DNA from: Parascardovia denticolens DSM 10105 = JCM 12538
GTDB lineage: Bacteria > Actinomycetota > Actinomycetes > Actinomycetales > Bifidobacteriaceae
Length of the DNA stretch: 64,000 nucleotides
Assembly: GCF_001042675.1 (NCBI RefSeq)
Contig: NZ_AP012333.1
Span: 1,674,001 to 1,738,000 of the forward strand
Direction: 5' to 3'
Made by a program: the position numbers and the translations under genes. Positions 27,300 through 37,805 of this stretch are shown here, one piece after another (positions within the stretch are counted from its first letter, which is position 1; each line of letters starts with the position of its first letter). The notes under the pieces are model-generated. The model did not search any database, was not told where the DNA came from, and saw only the letters and a program-made list of their open reading frames with translations.

Positions 27300-28182
27300 T
27301 TACGGCCTGCCATGCAAGGCGCGGGGAAACCTCGGACGGGACAGAATCCTGATCAAAGAGATGATGACGACCAGAATGATGGCGATGACGGCCCCGAAAA
27401 GACCATAGAACCAGATCCTGCGAGGAGTGTTGTCGAGAGTGGGAGACGCCACATGCGACCGCTTATTCCATCCTGGGGGCAACGGAGCCCTCCGGGCGTG
27501 CACCAGAAGCCGATGCGTGTTCACCCCGTAAGGCGTGCAGGTGACAAGAGTGACCAGATCCTGTGAATTCCTGATGGCAAGACTGCCCGCATCGGTAGGA
27601 AGGACGGTCTCAACGCTGTAAACCTGATAAGCGTGATCTTCACCAAGCACTCGGATGACGAACCAATCGCCGACCTTCATCTCGTTGAGCCTGTCGAAAA
27701 GCCTGGCCGTCGGCAAGCCGGTGTGCCCGGCGAGGACGGAATGCGTGGATCTGCCGCCGATGGGAAGGCTGCTTTTTATGACATGCCCTGCCCCCCCGGG
27801 TCAGACTCGCATCGACAGTACGATGGAGGATAGGCAGGTCAACGCTGATTTTAGGGATAATCAATTCCCCCATCACCCCATCGCCATTAAGATTCAGGGT
27901 GTCATCATATTCGATGTCGCTCGGCGAGACCGTATTCGGATCAAAGGGGTCGGTGACCTGGGAGGTGCCCTGCAAAAGACGCCGGTTGTAAGCCTCGGCC
28001 TTTTTCTTCTCCGACTCCAGTCTTCGATCGGGAGTGGCCCTGACCCTGTTCTCCAAGACTTTCACCGTCTGGCTTTGCGCGCGCTGATTGATGATATCAC
28101 TGACGAAGGGATAAAGAAGAAGGCCCAGACCCGCCATCATGATGAGCAAAGGCCCGATGAGGGAGAAAACCCGACGTTTCAT
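27300..28182 (-). pseudogene. srtC: Class C (pilus) sortase, frame broken at a G7 tract
   Basis: ATG 28182 (MKRRVFSLIGPLLIMMAGLG) follows AGGCAGG and gives an N-terminal membrane helix and MGELIIPKISVDLPILHRTV. At seven G residues (C7 at 27791-27797 on the plus strand) the frame is lost. The next frame has GHVIKSSLPIGGRSTHSVLA, catalytic His in AGHTGLPTARLF, catalytic Cys in LVTLVTCTPYG, Arg in RLLVHARR, and a second membrane helix. Six or nine G would give a normal class C sortase of about 293 residues. These enzymes polymerise pilins. As written, no active enzyme is made. Confidence 0.85.
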
Positions 28183-28287
28183 TAAAACCTGCCTGACATG
28201 TCCCTGCGATTGACCGGCCGCGTCATGACCGATGCCATGACTCCCCACTGTTCATGGAATGATCCATTCGATTCATCCTCTTTCGCA

Positions 28288-28334
28288 AAATGACCGGACC
28301 ACACGCATGATTCCATAGCGCAGTCCGGTCATTT
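28288..28334. terminator. Hairpin between pilin and sortase genes
   Basis: AAATGACCGGAC (28288-28299) and GTCCGGTCATTT (28323-28334) are perfect 12-bp arms around a 23-nt loop. It may lower read-through from the major pilin into the sortase gene, a common way to set the pilin:sortase ratio. Confidence 0.65.
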
Positions 28335-28365
28335 AATCATTATCACCCCTTGCCGCCGAAGGCGA

Positions 28366-29794
28366 TTAGGAGTGGGACACTTTCCTGGAGGAACGGATGA
28401 CAAGGGCTGAGCCGCCGCCCAACAAAGCGATACCGGCAAGGACCATGGGGTGATGTCGGCGGCGCCGGTCACTGGCAGGGTGGGGAGCTTCTTATCAACC
28501 ACATCCTGCTGGGAGACGGCGTAATTGTTTTCAGCGATGTTCGCCGTCGCAGGGTTATCCGATTTGGCTGTCTGACCATTCAGAGTGAATCGCAGGTCAG
28601 GGGTCTTCTGGTAACCGGAAGGCACTCCGGTCTCTTCCGTCGTATAGTCGCCGGCGGCCAGGTCTTCAAAGAAGACGTAGCCATTATCGTCAGAAGTGGA
28701 AGTCAGGACCTTCCCATTCGAAAGCTTGAGGGTAAAGGTGGCCCCTTTCAGGGCTTTGCCTGCTTCGTCCACCTTCTTGAAGACAAACCCGTAAGTCTTC
28801 ACGGTGACAGGGATGGTCGCGTTGTCCACGGTCGTGTCGGTGTAAGGATTGGGGTTGAAGGTCACAGTCGCGGTGTTGCCCGTCGTGCCTTGCGCGTTCG
28901 AAAAAGCCTTGTCCGTCAGTTTGGCCTTGTAGGTAACGGTGACGGGGTCCCCCGGATGGGCCAGGATATAAGTCTTCGCGTACTTGATCTTGAAGGAGTC
29001 GGCGGAAGCGGTGAGAGTGTAATCAGCCCGGATACGGCCTTCTGTCCGTTGACTTCGATAGACGCAGGGTCGATCTCCAAACCTTCTGTCGGCTTATCTC
29101 CGATGATGAAGGTAGCATTTGCGGAATCAGCGGGATAAGAAGGGACCGCGGTCGAAACGGTGAAAGGAACGGAGTCCCCCACGCTGTGCTTGTCAGTCGA
29201 CGATTCGCCTTCATCAACCGTCTTCGTCACATTGACGTCCGTCTTCTTGACGTTGATCGGGTCCAAACGGCGCGTCTCATACCTCTGAGCGCCGGGAACG
29301 GTCTGAGAGGTGGCGTCGATCACCATGTTCTGATAAACGCGGGTCTTGCCGCTTGTGCTGGTCATGCGGACCAGGTAATAGCCGGACCCCAGGGTTAGGG
29401 TCGCGCTGGTCCCCTGGGCGGTCGCGGACGTATAAGCCGCTTTACCGGTCATTGCGGTGGCGATCTTTGCGGCCGCGTTTTGCATAGCGCTGCCCTGTTT
29501 GAAGGACGTGCCATCAGTAGCGACGGGGGAAAGCTCATCGGCGGAGTCATATTCCGCAGGAAGTCCTGAAACGAAATGATAAGTCAGATTGTTATGGGCG
29601 TCGATATCAGCGTCGGCAATCTGGTAAGCGCTCACGGTATCCCCGTTCAAAAGATCGTTGACGGTGAGCGTTGAGTCGGCGACGTCAGTGCCACTGGTCG
29701 GAGCGGCCATCGCAGTCATGGGCGCCAGAGCGACAGCCGCGAGCGCGGCTGTGATGACAGCGCTTATTTTCTTAGCGGAAGTGGTGAATTTCAT
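28366..29794 (-). pseudogene. Major pilin (FimA-like, LPVTG), two frameshifts
   Basis: ATG 29794 follows AAGGAG. The signal peptide (AVITAALAAVALAPMTAMAA) and first pilin domains read in one frame to NGQKAVSG. A missing base near CCC (29027-29029, plus strand) moves the frame to ADYTLTASADSFKIKYAKTY and the SpaA-like domain with E-box (YTTEETGVPSGYQ), then LPVTGA. A second missing base at GGGG (28447-28450) is needed to obtain the membrane helix MVLAGIALLGGGSALVI and tail RSSRKVSHS, ending at 28366. Corrected length is about 476 residues, normal for a backbone pilin. As written the protein lacks a membrane anchor. Confidence 0.8.
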
Positions 29795-29845
29795 CACTTG
29801 TCTCCTTATCTTTAATTTTTCCCCAATTTTTGGAAAATCCTGATT

Positions 29846-32184
29846 TTATCGGTTCCTCTTTCGCCTGCCCAGCAAGGAGCCAAGCCCTAGGACGAGGAGG
29901 AAAGCGCCTGCGAAGACGAGGTAAAGGATGCCAGGTCCGGAAGTGCTTGGCAAGGTCTTGATCTTCGAATCCGTGATGGTCACTGAGTAGATGTCGTCGA
30001 CTGTATTGACATCCGCTGTCGAGCCGTCTTCATGGGAAATCGTCATCTTTCCCTGAGCCGAGATGCTGAGCTTGTAAGCGTGGGGATCCAGGTTGTAGCC
30101 GGAGGGCGCCTTGGTCTCTTTGAGCCAGTAAACGGCTTCAGGGTTCAGCCCATGGTAGAGGATGGTCCCTGAAGAATCTGTCACGGCGTAACCTTGGTTG
30201 ATCGTTGTCGTGAGGCCGGGGTCGGAGTAGACGGTGGCCGCTTGATCGTCAGAGCCGAATCTGCCGTCCCATTGTCCTGATAAAGGGTGAATCCTGCCTG
30301 GGCCAGCGCCTGGCCTTTGTCGGAGCGTTTCATCACTTCCAAGGACGTCTTGTAGATATTTGTGAAAGTCTCACCATCCGCGTCATAGACCGGGGTCACC
30401 GCGAGCTTACCATTGCCGGCGTCGGCCACAGTGATAGTGATGATCTCTTTATGCGAATCGAAGACATAACCGTCTACCCGCTCCTGCATCTCGGTTATGG
30501 CATATTGGTAGCTTTTGCCGATATCGTCCTGAGTGAACTCCAGAGGTTTGAAAACCACGCTCCCATCGCCGCGGTTCTTTTCCGAGTCCACGGCTTTCCC
30601 AGCTGGATCGGTGAGGATGAAAGTGAATTGGTCCGCATGCAGATCATGCCCTTTCACCTTCTTCAGGGCCTTCAGCTCGACGCTTCCTTTCGCTTCGTAA
30701 GGCACATCGACATGAACCGTTTCCGTTCGTTTCTCGTTCGGCACCCCGTTCGCGTCCACGATGGTCACGGAGGCAGTATTGGGAATGCGCCAGTACGGTT
30801 TGCCGTCAATGGTGTCCCGGTCGTGCCGCGTCAGATCGGCGGTCGCGGAGACCGGGACTACGATGTGAAAGATATGAGCCGATTCCGCGAATCCGTGTCC
30901 GGTGTTCTTCGCGGAGGCGGTTATGGTGCGCGTCGCCGCGTCCAACCGTATCGTCCAATTGCCGCTGACGTCCCGGGTGATTTCATTCCCGTTCTGGTCC
31001 TTCCCCGTGACCTGGGACACGGTGACAATCGCTTTCGACGCGTCGAAGCCTGGACTGAGGGTATCGGTCATGGTGATGGACCGCGCCTGGTTGGAAGAGG
31101 ACACGTAGGGGAAGGTCTCCCTCACATCGAAAGCGGCCTTGTCTGTACGCTTGAGTATCTGCGTCGCTCCTGGATGGGGCACATCGTCACGAGGGGTCAA
31201 AGCCTTGTGGGGCGAATCCCATGCAGGGTACTGGATGACTTTCGTGTCGTAGCCGATGCCGGTCACGCAGTTCTCCCCGCGCCATTCCGTCGTGAAGGAC
31301 GGCCCCGCCTCCGTGACGACGCTGGAGACATTGTGCGGGACAGGGGAATCATCGACTCGGGTGGACCTGAACCAGGTGCTGCCGTCCTCGGTCTCCGTGC
31401 TTATGCTGGTGGACCTGTCAAGGGTGGCATGGCGATACCCGCTGATTAGCCCTACGCCTTCCGGGTAAGGCGATCTGAAGTCGTCATGACCGTACCCGTA
31501 TGTATGAACTGGCTGATCGATGTCCCAGTAGACTATATCGACCGTGTTGCCGTCGTCGATTCTGGTATCCGTTCCTGATTTGACGAATGTGGTCGAGTAG
31601 GTGGAATCAACGCCAATTGGAGAGTCGCCAATCGAACGGGCGGAGAGGAAAGGACCATCGTTCTGGGATATCTCAAAAGGACGGACTCCGTAGGCAGGAG
31701 GGTACGCATCCCGTTTCTGCCATGCTTTCACGCTGGTGAAGTCGATGATGGAATCGATATGCTCTCCCTGGGAGGTATACCCCACATCGTTGAACCTGAT
31801 TTTGAAACCGGGGAAGGTCTGCGCCCTCTCGCCCGAATCCGGCAGCCGCTTGTCTATCTGACGGTAAACATGATAGCCGCTTGCATCAATTCCGCCGGTA
31901 TTGTCCCCATACCATCCGATTCGCCAGCCTTCCGGCAGCGAGGCAGATCCATAGGTTCCTATGCTGGATAAATTCCGCCATGCGGACCCGTCCCAGTATT
32001 GTCCGTTGGTTATCCAATCGTACTTGCCTGAACTGCTGCTTGAATCCCCTATGTAGACGGAACCTTTGACGCTTTTGAGCAAATCGGCGGATTGCGCAGG
32101 CGTAATCGAATCAGCGTATGAGGGATGCGCTCCCACCAACAGGATGCTCAGGCATGCGAAAAGAGACAAAAATGCCTTCCACAA
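29846..32184 (-). pseudogene. Large tip pilin/adhesin (FimB-like, LPSTSG), one frameshift
   Basis: Probable start TTG 32184 (KAFLSLFACLSILLVGAHPS, signal peptide) with a weak ribosome site; the true start may lie slightly upstream in another frame. A large N-terminal adhesive region, an isopeptide pilin domain (VELKALKKVKGHDLHADQFT ... TFTNIY) and a SpaA-like domain follow. The frame breaks near GG (30255-30256, plus-strand CC); the next frame gives DDQAATVYSDPGL, YWLKETKAPSGYNLDP (E-box), LPSTSG and a membrane helix. One added base yields about 779 residues. It is first in the pilus operon, matching the FimB-FimA-SrtC order. Confidence 0.8.
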
Positions 32185-32487
32185 CGCAGGAAAGGCTTCG
32201 CGGCCTCCTTCATCCTTGGAGAGAGAATTTTTTTCTTATACGCACAATCAAAATCTTTCTTCATTCCGACAACGACCCTTCATGCGGGAGCGCACTCACA
32301 AAGAGAACGACCAGCACCTTCTCAAACTGATATTCATACCAGCACACAATCTGGACGTTTCTCCTCTGTCGACGGAAAATCGCCATCATCATAAGCGGAG
32401 GTTCTCTCCTTTCGGCACCCCTCGGCCTTTGCTTCCAACGATGCCGATCGTCGAGAATCACGTCAGCCGCATGACCCCGCCGCCGCT
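32185..32487. other. Intergenic region before the pilus operon
   Basis: About 300 bp with no convincing gene. It contains A/T-rich stretches (TTTTTTTCTTATAC near 32229-32243) that could hold the pilus promoter. Open frames on the plus strand here are by-products of the ATPase gene on the other strand. Confidence 0.4.
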
Positions 32488-34521
32488 TCACGCCTTCCTG
32501 TCGAAGGCGGCCCGCAAGGCCCAAAGGATGCTGGTGGCGTCGATCAGCTCCTGCAAAAGAGCGCCGACGATGGTGGGAATCAGGCCGAAAGCGGCCAGCA
32601 TCATGCCAATCAAAGCCGCGATGATGCCCCCCAAGACGGCCTGCAGCATGATGCGCACGGTCCGGCGGGAGATGGCGATGGCTGTGTTCAGCCCTTCCAG
32701 GTCGTTGCTCATGATGACCACTTTCGCGGTTTGGGCCGCTGCCGTGGACGAACCGTCGGTCATGGCCACGCTCACGTCGGCGGCGGCCAGGACAGGGGCG
32801 TCGTTCACCCCGTCGCCCACCATCATGGTGGTCACCTGTTTATCGGTGGAGGAATCGGCCTCCCTGGCGAAGCGGACGGCGTTGTACTTGTCTTGAGGCA
32901 AGAGGGCGGCCCGGACATCGGAAATGCCTACCTCCTGGGCCACCACGGCAGTGGATTGAGGCCGGTCCCCGGTGAGCATGGTCACATGCCTGACCCCATC
33001 GGCAAGGAGCTCCCCAATCACCTTCCTGGCGTTGGACCGGGGCACGTCGCGCAAAGTCAGCCGTGCCGCCAGGGCCCCGTCGACGGAGATATAAGTGGCC
33101 ATCTCATCGGCCTTGAGGGCGGGGAAAAAACCAGGGCTGTGAGTGAGGGCCGGGTCCACGAAGGCCAGACGCCCGACCTTCACCTGGTGGCCGTCCACCA
33201 TGGCGCTCAAACCCTTCCCTGAGGACTCACTCACGTCCTGAGCCACGAAACGACGCAGGGAGGACTGGCCCTCTTTGGCCGCTTCCGCCCGGCCGGCGGC
33301 GATGATGCCCTTGGCCAGGATATGCAAGGAGTACGCCTCCACAGCCCCGGCCGCCTGGATGATCCAGGAGGAGTCCAGCCTCTCCCCCGTCCGCGAGGAG
33401 GGGGCTGGTCGGGAGGATGGGCCTGGCTGATTGGGCGACTCGGCCAATGCGAGCCGGGCCTCCTGGGCTTTCTCCCATTCGGGCAACAGGTGGATGGCCG
33501 TCACCTGGGGCTGTGTGGTGGTCAGGGTGCCGGTCTTGTCGAAGAAAACATGGGTGACGTGGGTCAGGCTTTCGATGATGGCCTGGTTCTTGATGATGAC
33601 GTGCGCCTTGGCCAGCTGGTTGGTCCCACCGATGAAGGCGACCGGGGCCGCGATGAGCAGGGGGCAAGGCGTGGCCAGAACCATGACCTGGGTGAAACGG
33701 GTGGCGTCTTTGGTGACGATCCAGGAGATGATGCCGATCAGCAGGGAGGCGATGGTGAAAGGCACGGAGATGCGGTCGGCCAGGCGGACGACGGGGGCCT
33801 TGGACGCCTGGGCCGAAGCCACTAGGTCGATGATCTTCTGGTATTGGGAATCCTGCGGAGCGGCCGTCACCCGCATGGCCAGGGAGGATTCGCCGTTGAT
33901 GGACCCTGACAGGAGCTTGTCCCCCGCCAGGGCCTGCTGGGGCAAAGGTTCGCCGTTGATCATGGACACGTTGAGCTCGGCGGCGTCGGTCAGGAGCTGG
34001 CCATCGGCTGGGACCGTCTCCCCCGGACGGACCAGAAGGGTGTCGCCTATGCGGACGTTCTTCACCCCTACCGTCTTCCACTGTTTGGTCAAGGCGTCGG
34101 AAGGGCTGTCATAAGGTTCGAAGATGACGTTGGCGGTCATGGGGGCCGCGGCCGCCAAGGCGGAGACGCTCTTTCTGGCCCTGTGCTCGGCGAAGGTCTC
34201 GATCACGTCCCCCGTGCAGACCATGACGCACAAGATCCAGGCAGCGGGGAATTGCGCGGTCGCCAAAGTGGAAATCAAGGCGATGATGGCCAGCATGTCG
34301 GTGCCCACGTTCCCTGATTTGAGGCTGGTCATGATGTTGCCCAGGATGATGAAGGCTATGTATATGGACAAGGCGGCGATGACGACGATGGAAGCGGTCA
34401 CGAAACCGCCTTGCCCGGACGCCTTGCCAATGCCCCATAGGATAAGGCTCACCAGCCCCGCCCCCAGGGTGATGACCATATTCCTATACGATTCCAAAAG
34501 GTGCTTTATCCGCGCCATCAT
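32488..34521 (-). CDS. P1B-like metal-transporting P-type ATPase
   Basis: The 677-residue protein has the phosphorylation motif DKTGTLTT (about residue 330), the TGES-equivalent MINGEPLPQ, and the hinge MVGDGVNDAPVLAAADVSVAM. The membrane metal motif is ATPCPLLIA (about 284), so TPC replaces the usual CPC. The P1B marker SEHPLA appears as SLHILAKGI, with the Pro lost. There is no N-terminal heavy-metal domain. It will move a soft or transition metal across the membrane; the ion is uncertain because of the unusual motifs. AGGAGG precedes two adjacent ATG codons. Confidence 0.85.
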   Translation of the reverse strand: MMARIKHLLESYRNMVITLGAGLVSLILWGIGKASGQGGFVTASIVVIAALSIYIAFIILGNIMTSLKSGNVGTDMLAIIALISTLATAQFPAAWILCVMVCTGDVIETFAEHRARKSVSALAAAAPMTANVIFEPYDSPSDALTKQWKTVGVKNVRIGDTLLVRPGETVPADGQLLTDAAELNVSMINGEPLPQQALAGDKLLSGSINGESSLAMRVTAAPQDSQYQKIIDLVASAQASKAPVVRLADRISVPFTIASLLIGIISWIVTKDATRFTQVMVLATPCPLLIAAPVAFIGGTNQLAKAHVIIKNQAIIESLTHVTHVFFDKTGTLTTTQPQVTAIHLLPEWEKAQEARLALAESPNQPGPSSRPAPSSRTGERLDSSWIIQAAGAVEAYSLHILAKGIIAAGRAEAAKEGQSSLRRFVAQDVSESSGKGLSAMVDGHQVKVGRLAFVDPALTHSPGFFPALKADEMATYISVDGALAARLTLRDVPRSNARKVIGELLADGVRHVTMLTGDRPQSTAVVAQEVGISDVRAALLPQDKYNAVRFAREADSSTDKQVTTMMVGDGVNDAPVLAAADVSVAMTDGSSTAAAQTAKVVIMSNDLEGLNTAIAISRRTVRIMLQAVLGGIIAALIGMMLAAFGLIPTIVGALLQELIDATSILWALRAAFDRKA

Positions 34522-34943
34522 GCCTCCTGTCCCTCGCCTGAGCGAAGGTCGTCAACGTGTTCGTTCGTCCCGGCCACCTCGGCCGGCCGTTTGGGTCCCT
34601 CTATCTTATATGCCTTCATCTACCCCCGAAGACGGCGACACACGCAGGAGGTGGAAGAAAGCGAGACACGCCTCATAAGACAAGCCTTACAGTATGAATG
34701 TGAGACGAATCACATCGGATCTTCCCCTTGGAAACCCTTGATTTTACTGGCCTCGCGGGGCCTTCATCAAATCTCCAAATTTGATTTCCGCCCCTCCGAC
34801 CTTCCTCCTTCGCCTGAGGGGAGAAAAAGAGACCCAAGATATGACCGAAGGAGGAATCCGTCCCCAACGGAAAATCAAGGATGAAAAATCACCTCAAGCC
34901 TTGGAAATCCTCAAATTACACTCGTGAAAGATAAAAGCAAACA

Positions 34944-34959
34944 ATACTATATCTAGTAT
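34944..34959. promoter_or_regulatory. NrdR-box-like palindrome upstream of nrdD
   Basis: ATACTATATCTAGTAT has perfect 6-bp arms and the 16-bp length and TAT centre of NrdR boxes, which control ribonucleotide reductase genes. It is 162 bp before the nrdD start. A typical partner box one to three helical turns away was not found. Confidence 0.5.
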
Positions 34960-35024
34960 TCGTCCCCAAAAAATACATCTACATTTCGTGTCTTGAGCCT
35001 GATGGAAGATAGATATCACCTAAA

Positions 35025-35038
35025 TTACACAGGTGTAA
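35025..35038. promoter_or_regulatory. TTACAC-AG-GTGTAA palindrome
   Basis: A perfect 14-bp palindrome 83 bp before the nrdD start. It could be a second regulator site (NrdR-like or an oxygen/redox regulator). No further support is visible. Confidence 0.4.
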
Positions 35039-35120
35039 AACCCAAGGTTTCACGCCTGTGGCGGCCCTTCCCGAATGAACGGGGAGGACGGAAACCGGCG
35101 CACGAAGTAAGGAGCAAGCC

Positions 35121-37514
35121 ATGGAACAGCTGGTAGCAGACGCAGCCGTCAGGACTCATGACGTAGACGAAACCATCAAGGTGGAGAAGCGCGACGGTCG
35201 CATTGTTCCTTTTGACCGCGTGAACATCATCCACGCCATCGAGGGCTCTTTCAAAGGTTCCCATGTGGAGGTCGGGCCCGAAGAAGAGCGCCTGATCGAG
35301 CAGATGGCCCAGCGCGTCGAATCCGCTGTGACCGGCCGTTATAACGGCCCCGTCCGCATCGACGACATCCAAAGCCTGGTTGAGCATGAGCTGGTCAACG
35401 AACACCTGTACGACATCGCCAAGGCCTACACCTCCTATCGCCTGGATAAGGACATCAAGCGGGCCAAGGCCTCCGACGTGAACGAAGCCATCAAGAAGCT
35501 CATCAACAAGGATGAGAGCCTGGTGCGGGAGAACGCCAACAAGGACAGCAACGTCTACGCCACCCAGCGCGACCTGCTGGCCGGAACCGTCAGCAAGGCC
35601 TCCGCCATGAAGATGCTCCCCGCCGACGTAGCCAACGCCCACATGAAGGGCGATATCCACTTCCACGACGCCGACTACTCCCCCTTCACTCCTATGACCA
35701 ACTGCTCCCTGCCCGATTTCGGCGACATGCTGCGCAACGGTTTCGAGCTGGGCAACGCCATGATGGACTCACCCAAGTCCATCGGCACCGCGGCCACTCA
35801 GATCACCCAGATCATCAAGGACATCGCCGGCAGCCAGTACGGCGGACAGACCGTCAACCGGGCCGATGAGATGCTGGCCGAGTACGCCCAGCTGGATTAC
35901 CAGAAGCACCTGGACATGGCCGAAGCCGTCTTCCCCGATGACGAAGACTTGGACATCGCCCATACCGTCCTCGCCGGATTCAAGGCCCGCGAACCCAAGT
36001 GGCTCCACTTCGAGAACCGCGCCCCCCTGCCCATGGACGAGCCTTTCCATGACGATGTGGACAAGCTGCAGCAGATCCGCGAGATCTATGCCAAGATCAT
36101 GACCCGCAAAAGCATCTACGACGCTATGCAGACCATGGAGTACCAGATCAATTCCAACCGCGTGAGCAACGGGCAGACCCCCTTCGTGACCGTCGGCTTT
36201 GGTCTGGGCACTGATTGGTTCGCCCGCGAGATCCAGCGCGCCATCTTCCTCATCCGTATCCGCGGACTGGGCAAGGACCGTCACACCGCCATCTTCCCCA
36301 AGCTGGTCTACACCATCAAGCATGGCCTCAACGACAAGCCCGGGACCCCCAACTACGACATGAAGGAAATGGCTCTGGAGTGCTCCACCAAGCGCATGTA
36401 CCCGGACATCGTCTTCTATGAGAACATCGTGAAGATCACCGGCTCCTTCAAGGCCCCCATGGGCTGCCGCTCCTTCCTTCAGGGATGGATCGACCCCACC
36501 ACCGGCGAAGACGTGGAAGATTCCCGTCTCAACTTGGGCGTGGTCACCGTGAACGTTCCTCGCATCGCCCTGGAATCCCATGGCGACAAGGACCGGTTCT
36601 GGAAGCTCTTCGACCAGCGTATGGAGGTCGCCCACGAAGCCCTGCAGTTCCGCATCAAGCGCTGCAAGGAAGCCACTCCCATCAACGCCCCTACCCTCTT
36701 CGAGCATGGCGCCTTCGGCCGCCTCAAGCCCACCGACAACGTGGACGTGCTCTTCCGCAACAGCCGCGCCACCATTTCCCTGGGTTACATCGGCCTCTAC
36801 GAGACCACCGCCATGTTCTATGGCAAGGACTGGATGACCGACCATTCCTGGGATGAAGAAGGCAAAGAGTTCGCCCTCGAAGTGGTCCGCCGTATGCACA
36901 ACCTCTGCGCGGATTGGGAAAAGGCCGAGGGTTACCACTACTCCGTCTACTCCACCCCCGCCGAGAGCCTGACCGACCGCTTCGCCCGCATGGACAAGGA
37001 GAAGTTCGGCTCCGTGGAAGGCGTGACCGATCATGACTTCTACACCAACTCCTTCCACTATCCCGTGTGGCTGCGCCCCACCCCCATGGAGAAGCTGTCT
37101 TACGAGCGTGACTTCCCCTACCTGGCCAACGGTGGGTTCATCAACTACTGCGAGTTCCCCTCCCTGCAGCAGAACCCCAAGGCCCTGGAAACGGTCTGGG
37201 ACTACGCGCACAGCATCGGCATCGGCTACCTGGGGACCAACACCCCCATTGACCACTGCTTCGAATGCGGGTTCGAGGGCGACTTCGAACCTACCGAGAA
37301 CGGTTTCAAGTGCCCCGAGTGCGGCAACGCCGACCCCGAGAAGTGCAACGTGACCAAGCGCACCTGCGGTTACCTGGGCAACCCGGTCCAGCGTCCCATG
37401 GTTCACGGCCGCCACGAAGAGATCGCCCACCGCGTGAAGCACATGGCCGGCGAAACCGGACACGTGACCTTGAGCGACGGCACCGCCAAGGAATGGTGGG
37501 ACGACGCCAAGTAA
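35121..37514 (+). CDS. nrdD: Anaerobic ribonucleoside-triphosphate reductase
   Basis: The 797-residue enzyme reduces ribonucleoside triphosphates to deoxyribonucleotides without oxygen. An N-terminal ATP-cone (IKVEKRDGRIVPFDRVNIIH) precedes the glycyl-radical barrel. Near the C-terminus lie the zinc ligands (CFECGF and CPECGN) and the radical loop KRTCGYLGN, whose Gly is activated by NrdG. Length and motif order are normal. AAGGAG precedes ATG 35121. It is followed by a terminator-like hairpin and then nrdG. Confidence 0.97.
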   Translation: MEQLVADAAVRTHDVDETIKVEKRDGRIVPFDRVNIIHAIEGSFKGSHVEVGPEEERLIEQMAQRVESAVTGRYNGPVRIDDIQSLVEHELVNEHLYDIAKAYTSYRLDKDIKRAKASDVNEAIKKLINKDESLVRENANKDSNVYATQRDLLAGTVSKASAMKMLPADVANAHMKGDIHFHDADYSPFTPMTNCSLPDFGDMLRNGFELGNAMMDSPKSIGTAATQITQIIKDIAGSQYGGQTVNRADEMLAEYAQLDYQKHLDMAEAVFPDDEDLDIAHTVLAGFKAREPKWLHFENRAPLPMDEPFHDDVDKLQQIREIYAKIMTRKSIYDAMQTMEYQINSNRVSNGQTPFVTVGFGLGTDWFAREIQRAIFLIRIRGLGKDRHTAIFPKLVYTIKHGLNDKPGTPNYDMKEMALECSTKRMYPDIVFYENIVKITGSFKAPMGCRSFLQGWIDPTTGEDVEDSRLNLGVVTVNVPRIALESHGDKDRFWKLFDQRMEVAHEALQFRIKRCKEATPINAPTLFEHGAFGRLKPTDNVDVLFRNSRATISLGYIGLYETTAMFYGKDWMTDHSWDEEGKEFALEVVRRMHNLCADWEKAEGYHYSVYSTPAESLTDRFARMDKEKFGSVEGVTDHDFYTNSFHYPVWLRPTPMEKLSYERDFPYLANGGFINYCEFPSLQQNPKALETVWDYAHSIGIGYLGTNTPIDHCFECGFEGDFEPTENGFKCPECGNADPEKCNVTKRTCGYLGNPVQRPMVHGRHEEIAHRVKHMAGETGHVTLSDGTAKEWWDDAK

Positions 37515-37633
37515 GCAAGTAAAGTCGTAAGGTCGTAAAGACCAAGGCAAACTTAGGCGCCCACATCCAATCGATGCCTGCGCCCGACAGGTGAAGGGTT
37601 ATCAGAGATATAGGAAAAGATAAAAAGGGAATA

Positions 37634-37665
37634 AGTGGAGGCGGCCCGCGATGGTTGCCTCCACT
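37634..37665 (+). terminator. Hairpin after nrdD
   Basis: AGTGGAGGC (37634-37642) pairs with GCCTCCACT (37657-37665) and is followed by CTTTCTTTTCTTTAT. It may separate nrdD from nrdG or only reduce read-through. Confidence 0.8.
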
Positions 37666-37805
37666 CTTTCTTTTCTTTATCTATTCTTTATACCTATCTT
37701 TTGCACCCTTTCTTTGCATCAATACATCCTCATACCTTTCGCAATCCCTTTCAAGGCAATGACGATGGAAGCCGGATGAAAGATCCCAACGGTTAGGAAA
37801 CGCAC

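Larger units (their letters stand above)
34522..35120. other. Long nrdD leader region, no gene
   Basis: About 600 bp between the ATPase and nrdD. It contains the two palindromes listed separately and is AT-rich from 34900 to 35040. No open frame here looks like a protein. AAGGAG (35110-35115) is the nrdD ribosome site. Confidence 0.6.

Noticed and set aside
34944-35040. Adenosylcobalamin or other riboswitch before nrdD
   Set aside because: I could not recognise conserved riboswitch core motifs in the leader; only palindromes are visible.
35769-37550. 593-codon open frame opposite nrdD
   Set aside because: It is the antisense of a GC-biased conserved gene; product is Val/Gly/His-rich with no known fold.
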